A stretch of 64,000 nt of DNA from Symsagittifera roscoffensis (taxonomy: Eukaryota; Xenacoelomorpha; Acoela; Convolutidae). Of the stretch, positions 58,179 through 64,000 are shown in pieces. The notes under the pieces were generated by a model. That model did not search any database, was not told the origin of the DNA, and saw only the letters and a program-made list of their open reading frames with translations. The translations under genes were made by a program, and so were the position numbers. How positions within the stretch are numbered: the first letter of the stretch is position 1; the number at the start of each line of letters is the position of its first letter. The stretch lies in contig NC_087064.1 in assembly GCF_963678635.1 (NCBI RefSeq), positions 45,059,346-45,123,345 of the forward strand, written 5' to 3'.

Positions 58179-58538
58179 ATGGATAATCTTCAAATAATAG
58201 AACTTAATAACAGTTTTAAACATTTAAAATATCGCTTTTGAGGTATTTTTCCGGCAGATTTTACATGCTCTTCAGTACAGAAAAACAATAATACGTTCAT
58301 GATTATGAATGCGTCACCTTCGGATCAACCTGGAACGCACTGTTTGCTTTTTGCTCAAGCTGGAGGACAAATATTCTCCGCAGATCCTCTAGGTAAAAGA
58401 TTATATGATTATCCCCTCGTGTACAAGAATATGCGACGTACAATTCACGAGGTAAATCAACTACTGATGAAAAAACCAATACAATCAGCTGATTCAGTGT
58501 TATGCGGACTTTTTTCAATTTTTTTGCTCATGTTATAA
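58179..58538 (+). pseudogene. Polinton adenain-like cysteine protease, one in-frame stop
   Basis: Adenovirus-type proteases of Polintons cut virion precursors. The frame starts at ATG 58179, eight bases after the capsid stop, and runs 119 codons to TAA 58538. A single TGA lies at codon 21 (58239-58241). The family layout is visible: GTHCLLF (catalytic His), FSADPLG (acidic residue and following Pro-Leu-Gly), and QSADSVLCGLFSIFLL (Gln and catalytic Cys). The usual tryptophan after the His is a Cys here. The order capsid then protease on one strand supports a Polinton. Apart from the stop, the gene is much better kept than its neighbour. Confidence 0.75.
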
Positions 58539-58689
58539 TTACAAATAGTTTTCCAATAGGTTTCAAACTTAATGATCATGTTTTGATTTGCTGAACATAT
58601 GTTATTCTAAACTATTTTATTGATGTTTTTGTAAAATTTGTAAACTCATTTTTCTTTAAATTCATTTTTATCAACAACAGATTTTCTTT

Positions 58690-58835
58690 TTCGTCAAGAT
58701 TATGCAAACCGCGAAAAGTTTCATATTAAGTCTTTCAAAATTTTAAGGCATGGCAATTTGGTTTAGCGGGCACTAGCTTACCCGGCGTTGCTCGTCGCTA
58801 CGCTCCTTGGGAACGCCTCCCGCTTGTGTAGTAAC
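58690..58835. repeat. Left inverted repeat with GC-rich core
   Basis: The 42-bp core at 58781-58822 (CCCGGCGTTGCTCGTCGCTA..., ending GAACGCCTCCCG) is the reverse complement of 61916-61957 with one mismatch. Weaker inverted similarity extends left through AAGGCATGGC and GTTTCATAT to about 58690. Within the core, GGCGTT and AACGCC can pair as a hairpin stem. Confidence 0.8.
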
Positions 58836-58873
58836 GTTTTTTTGAAATACAAGAGAGCAAAGAAAACCAATAT

Positions 58874-59883
58874 TTAAAACTTGAATTTAATCACCATGAT
58901 AAATTTCACAAACAAAGTGTTTGAATCAATTTCCATACAATCATACCAACTTAAAATTATCTCAATTTTTCTAGAAAACTCAGCAGCATTTTCACCATTC
59001 AAAATATTAGTAAAGCTTTCAATTGTTACGTTAGTAATCATGTCAGTTTGAGTTTGAACAGATTTAGTCTGCGAGCCGAAGCAAACTTGAGGCAATCGTC
59101 TGCGAACTGGAACACCACTAACATCTAGGTTGTTGATGAAGTTATAATTCACAGTTATTTACAGTTTTTCCTTCAGAGGGCCAGACAATTCATATTTGGA
59201 GCAACCCAAAATTAAATATTTGAATGTAGAGAGAAAACAAGAGACAACGAAGGCTTTTGAAGACTTCTTGTTAAGTAAATTGGTAGACCCTTTTGTGAAT
59301 TCGACCAGCACTTGATAATGTTTTTCTTTGTTGATCGAATGATTGCAAAAATCTAATTTATTCGAATGGGAGGATACCGCACAATTTACTTTTGAAGCGA
59401 TGCCTGAGAAGTTGGGTTCATGATTCAGGATGAAAAAGTTGTACTTTTTACGGAACTGTTTGAAATAATCAGGAAATTGCTCATACATTGCTTCAACTAT
59501 TGCTTTGAAGTTTCAATAGAATAACGAGTTCAATCGAATAACCCGACAGTTATCATCGTTTTCACTTTTGCATTCCTTTTCCGAGCATGCAGATTTTTTA
59601 GATTTGTTTCGCTTTTTTCTAAATTTTCAGTCACGTCGCAATTTTTTCCTTTCTTCAATCTTTTGATTTTTGTATAATTTTCCGCCAAGGACTCAAATTC
59701 ACAAAGTTATTCGTTGTCAATACTTGATCACTCCCTCTTCGTTTTTTTGTACAATTTGATAGTTATATAAGTACCGGTCTGTGCGAATGTTTTTACACCG
59801 ACTCTAACTAAACGTTTATCATTCGAAGATATATCCCGAAAATCATCGAAATAGTCAACATCCGTTTCAAGAGAATCGTACAT
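58874..59883 (-). pseudogene. Unknown gene A in the inverted-repeat segment
   Basis: I do not recognise this protein. On the minus strand a reading starts at ATG 59883 (MYDSLETDVDYFDDFRDIS) and includes VRVGVKTFAQTGTYITIKL and a lysine-rich stretch. It crosses a frameshift near 59640 into a Cys/Lys/Glu-rich run (KKSACSEKECKSENDDN). It continues through 59488-59159 (FPDYFKQFRKKYNFFILNH, SKAFVVSCFLSTFKYLILG) and after one stop at about 59160 ends with 59152-58874 (RRRLPQVCFGSQTKSVQ, EIILSWYDCMEIDSN). Total about 335 codons with four stops and one frameshift. Its frame, sharing of one strand and divergent partner suggest a decayed real gene rather than chance. Confidence 0.45.
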
Positions 59884-60394
59884 TATAAATGAATAACAAC
59901 CAACTGGTTTTTAGCATGGAACGTTGAAGAATGACTGATCACAGTGAACGAGACAGATCATGTCATGCGCTCTGAATAAAACTTGATTGCTTTGCCTAAA
60001 AAGTTATTAGCTTTGACCTAATTCAACCATGCCAACCCTTTCCTGATCTCATTCTCATTATCAAATTTTTCATACTTTTAATTCTCTCAATTTCATTTCG
60101 GTAGTTCAGTCATTTTATTTTGACAAAAATTAAAACATCTTCAATTCATGACTAGTCCTTTACAAATAATATCGAGAAAGAACAATTATTTACCAAACAT
60201 ACACGAGAGAGTCGATTGCAGTCATCCATCAACAGAAAGAGAGAGTCTCTCCGTCTACATCAAGTCCGTTCAATGACTTGACTCCCCGAAAAAACGACGG
60301 GAATCAGAACGAGGAATGGACTACAAAAAGTCATATCATGCTACCGAACTACCTCCTTAATCACATCGATCTACTTTGACAGAAGCGAAAACGA
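59884..60394. promoter_or_regulatory. Divergent intergenic region between the two unknown genes
   Basis: About 510 bp separate two head-to-head ATGs (59883 on minus, 60395 on plus). It is AT-rich with no coding signal and would have to hold both promoters. I see no firm promoter element. Confidence 0.3.
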
Positions 60395-60781
60395 ATGTAC
60401 GAGAGTTGCACTATTCACGAGAGCTATCCGGCATTAGAAAAGATTGAGATAAACGCCACAACATCGCTCGAGCAGTCTCCCAGAAAATTTCTCTTCTCGT
60501 ATGACTGCGAGTCTATGCCGTTGTATGAAAACCAGGAGGGAAGTAATCCTGATTATGCAGAGCGCGAATTGTAATGGGATATTCCGACAGCAATGTCTCC
60601 CGAGTCGTTTGTTATGGGAGCAGTTTCAACTCCAGAACAATCAACTTCCTATTCGGATGCTCGGGTTTCAACGAGTGCGGAGACAATTGATCTAGTGACC
60701 CCAGATCTCATCCACGCGCACCCCTCCAAATGCAGCTTGCTATGCGCCAAATTGAGAAAACTACAGTCTCGAGAGTTCTAA
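60395..60781 (+). pseudogene. Unknown gene B in the inverted-repeat segment, one in-frame stop
   Basis: From ATG 60395 one frame runs 128 codons to a double stop at 60779, broken only by TAA at 60572-60574 (codon 60). It reads ESYPALEKIEINATTSLEQ, RKFLFSYDCESMPLYENQE before the stop, then FVMGAVSTPEQSTSYSDAR, ETIDLVTPDLIHAHPSKCS and a basic end LCAKLRKLQSREF. It is acidic and serine-rich in the middle. No family is recognised. The 64-codon frame at 60501-60695 is a shadow in another phase. It is divergent from gene A and lies inside the same inverted repeats. Confidence 0.45.
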
Positions 60782-61040
60782 TAATTTAAACAAAAAACTT
60801 TCCTTTGTTTCAAATATTATTCCAAGGTTTTATATTTTCAATTTTGGTTGATTTGATTTTTAAACTGTTTTAACATTACCATGTGTAAATTTGTTGTCGC
60901 AGTTTTTATTCTGTGTAATGGATCAATTAAAATTGCCCTGTAAAGTTTTCAGCAGAATGTTAGAGAAAAACTTAAAAACTGAAAAAAATTCATAAATCGA
61001 GAAAAACTTTTCGCTAAAACTGTTGTTTGAGAAACAATGA

Positions 61041-61062
61041 GATATATATACATATATATAAA
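61041..61062. repeat. AT microsatellite
   Basis: GATATATATACATATATATA, an (AT)n tract with one CA interruption, in non-coding DNA. Confidence 0.8.
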
Positions 61063-61206
61063 TACACTTGCTCATTGGAATATGAACCCCATTTGGAATA
61101 TCCTTTCCAGGTTATTGCTTTCTTTTCAAGAGAAAGAGAAATATGGAAAGGTCCAACATTTTCTTGTTGGTAGTCCAACCATATTTATTTGGCTTTTTTA
61201 TCAAAC

Positions 61207-61219
61207 ACTCTCTGCTCTC

Positions 61220-61259
<40 letters not shown>
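61207..61259. repeat. (CT)n microsatellite
   Basis: About 25 CT dinucleotides with two interruptions (TG and TA). The serine/leucine-rich frames at 61037-61321 and 61189-61389 exist only because of it. Confidence 0.9.
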
Positions 61260-61267
<8 letters not shown>

Positions 61268-61469
61268 TTCTGCCCGGTGGGCTTAGCCAGGTCTTACGTA
61301 AAGTATCAGAGAGTGTTTTAAGCCATAACTCTGCTTTATATTACTTTTATTTACATATTTTGGGTGTAAAAATGACAATTTTTTGGTGAAAAAAGTGAAA
61401 AAATGAAAATTTGTATTTCTTTTTCAAAAATTGCACATAACCTTTAACCCTGCTCAGAAACTCATGGCA

Positions 61470-64000
61470 AATTGATTGAGGATAGTTTCAATGGATTTGG
61501 AGACAAATAATTTTTTTCCCAATTTTTAAAAATATTTACACAAAAATCAAATTTTCTCAAAAAATCACAACTATTTAAACGTCTACTCTCATTGATTGGG
61601 CTATAATTAATTTTTAATTTCTACGCTTGTCCTTATTGGGTATCAAACAGCTCCTAAAAATTCATACCACATTTACTTCAAATTAAAATGAGAACGAAAC
61701 ATTTAAGCTAAAAATGAGGGAAAAAAAGTTTAAAAAAATATGTTTTTTAAGTTTCGAACACAACCAGTAGAACTATGCCCGAGATCCTATAACATTAACC
61801 GGTTTTTTGTTAATAAATTTTAGAAATTTTTTTTAAATTTACTTTTCTTTTTTTCACAACTTAATAAGTTTGAGGTTTTCATTTTATTATTTTTTTTTCA
61901 CTTAAATTTACAGAACGGGAGGCGTTCCCGAGGAGCGTAGCGACGAGCAACGCCGGGTTAACTATTGTCCCTTAAACCAAACGGCCATGCCTTAATATTT
62001 CGAAGGACATGATATGAAATGTTTCACGGGACACTGAATCACATGACGGAAACTTATATTACGATATCTTTTACACATTGAAATGACAATCTGTGCTTAT
62101 CATGCATCGGCAACCTTCAAGGTATCTAATTTGCAAAATTTTCATTTTTAAGTTCACTATTTTTTTTCAACTTAATTATATAGTTGAGGGCTTTAATTTC
62201 TGAACTCTTTTATTTCATTTTTCTACTTTTTGATATACCTATTTAAGCAAACCAAGAAGTGGGCTTGAAGTCAATAGGAAATTTTTGTTTCACAGTTGAA
62301 ATTAGTCAGAAAAAGTTGTATGCTCAATCTGAATCATTCTAAGTTTTAAATGTTGTAATTAAGTGCTGAAATATTAATTGGAAATCTAAACCAGTCCCCA
62401 AAAAGTCGCCAAACCTTAAAAAAAATTATCGCTACCCTTTAAAATTAACAGCAAAAGTTTGAGGCTGTAAATTAATCAGTTTTTAATATACAAAAGCCTT
62501 GCATTTGAACAGAATGATGAGACAGATAGAGCTTTAGGCTGTAATAAACCCTGTTTTTGTGTTGAGGATAGTTTCAATGGATTTGGAGACAAAAAAAAAC
62601 TTTCCCAATTTTTTTCTAAAATTCACACAAAAATCAAATTTTCTGAAAAAACCACAACTTTTAAGCGTATACTCCCATTGCTTGGGCTATAATTGTTTTT
62701 TAATTTCTACGCTTGTCCTAATTAGGTATCAAATTACTCCTATAAAACTCATACCAAATTCACTTGAATTTAAAATGAGAACGAAAAATTTAAGCTAAAA
62801 TTAAAAGAAAAAAAGTTTAAAAAAATTATTTTTTTTAAGTTTCGAACACAACCAGTAGAACTATACCTAAGATCCAATAACATTTACGGGTTTTTTGTTA
62901 ATAGATTTCAGAGAATTTTTTCAAAATTTTTTCTTTCCTTTTTTCACAACTTAATAAGTTTGAGGTTTACCTTTTATTATTTTTTTTCACTTAAATTTAC
63001 AGAACGGGAGGCGCTCCCGAGGAGCGAAGCGACGAGCCCGCTGGTTTAGCTATTGCCCCTTAAACCAAAAAGCCCTGCCTTAATATTTCGAAGGACATGA
63101 TATGAAATGTTTCACGGGACACTGAATCACATGAAGGAAACTTTGATTCCGATATCTTTTACACATTCAAATGACAATCTATGCTTATCATGCATCGGCA
63201 AGTATCGAGGTATCTAATTTGCAAAATTTTCATTTTTAAAGTTCACTATTTTATTTCAACTGAATTATATAGTTGAGGGCTTTAATTTCTGAACACTTTT
63301 ATTTCATTTTTCTACTTTTTGATATACCTATTTAAGCAAACCAAGAAGTGGGCTTGAAGTCAATAGGAAATTTTTGCTTCACAGTTGAAATTAGTCTGAA
63401 AAAGTTTTGTGCTCAATCTGAATCATTCTAATTTTTAAATGTTGTAATTCAGTGCTGAAATATTAATTGGAAATCTAAACCAGTCCCCAAAAAGTCGCCA
63501 AACCTTAAAAAAATTTATCGCTACCCTTTAAAATTAACAGCAAAAGTTTGAGGCTGTAAATTAATCAGTTTTTAATATACAAAAGCCTTGCATTTGAACA
63601 GAATGATGAGACAGATAGAGCTTTAGGCTGTAATAAACCCTGTTTTTGTGTTGAGGATAGTTTCAATGGATTTGGAGACAAAAAAAAACTTTCCCAATTT
63701 TTTTCTAAAATTAACACATAAAATCAAATTTTCTGAAAAAATCACAACTTTTAAGCGTATACTCTCATTGATTGGGCTATAATTGTTTTTTAATTTCTAC
63801 GCTTGTCCTAATTAGGTATCAAATTACTCCTATAAAACTAATAACAAATTCACTTGAATTTAAAATGAGAACGAAAAATTTAAGCTAAAAATAAAAGAAA
63901 AAAAGTTTTAAAAAAATTATGTTTTTTAAGTTTCGAACACGACCAGTAGAACTATACCTAAGATCCTATAACATTTACGGGTTTTTTGTTAATAGATTTC
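61470..64000. repeat. Tandem array of a ~1.09-kb AT-rich unit, runs off the window
   Basis: The phrase GAGGATAGTTTCAATGGATT marks unit starts at 61478, 62564 and 63653, giving periods of 1086 and 1089 bp. Other landmarks repeat at the same spacing: 'AGTTTCGAACACAACCAGTA', 'CACGGGACACTGAATCACAT', 'AAACCAAGAAGTGGGCTTGA', and a GC-rich core at 61916-61957 and about 63005-63042. Units 2 and 3 are closer to each other than to unit 1. No coding signal is present; the 79-codon frame at 62559-62798 is incidental. Confidence 0.9.
61916..61957. repeat. Right inverted repeat GC-rich core
   Basis: CGGGAGGCGTTCCCGAGGAG..., reverse complement of 58781-58822 with a single mismatch, in strongly AT-rich surroundings. 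It is also part of the 1.09 kb tandem unit, and a diverged third copy lies at about 63005-63042. Confidence 0.85.

Noticed and set aside
61037-61389. Serine/leucine-rich frames
   Set aside because: Produced by the (CT)n microsatellite.

Overview
The window comes from an invertebrate animal genome, most likely a nematode. That is an inference from the kinds of mobile element present, not from a host gene: a Ty3/Gypsy polyprotein, a PHD-finger LINE-like reverse transcriptase, and a Polinton capsid of the type annotated in C. elegans as F54H12.2. I found no intact host gene, tRNA, rRNA or CRISPR array. Essentially all 64 kb is mobile DNA and repeats, and every coding region I recognise carries stops, frameshifts or truncations.

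Layout. 1-4352 is the 5' end (gag start, leader, LTR) of an old, divergent Gypsy copy on the minus strand; its LTR holds a short LINE tail. 4610-8096 is a minus-strand LINE-like element (SGNH-like/PHD first part, then RT with a YADD motif). 8100-9685 is non-coding and ends in diverged short tandem repeats. 9686-55796 is one large rearranged Ty3/Gypsy element on the minus strand. Read from low to high coordinate it holds the 3' LTR and polypurine tract, a roughly 8 kb third ORF in the position where env would lie, integrase, RNase H, RT, protease, gag, leader and 5' LTR. Its gag/leader end is swollen by three tandem 5.1 kb copies, a fourth partial gag copy, and an array of about 1.95 kb LTR/leader chimeras.

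55800-56300 is a related LTR fragment. 56613-58538 is a Polinton/Maverick remnant with a broken major capsid gene followed by an adenain-like protease. 58690-61957 is a segment bounded by inverted GC-rich repeats; it contains two divergent broken ORFs I cannot assign. 61470-64000 is a tandem array of a roughly 1.09 kb AT-rich unit.

How the parts fit together. In the Gypsy element, gag, protease, RT, RNase H and integrase form the usual copy-and-paste module. The unusual part is the third ORF, which carries an SGNH (GDSL-type) hydrolase domain and a second SGNH-like block. It runs from an ATG at 19496 to about 11554 and is followed by a polypurine tract and an LTR with TGT...ACA ends, so it appears to belong to the element. 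This is the best candidate for an undescribed system. The second candidate is the inverted-repeat-bounded pair of unknown ORFs at 58.7-62.0 kb.
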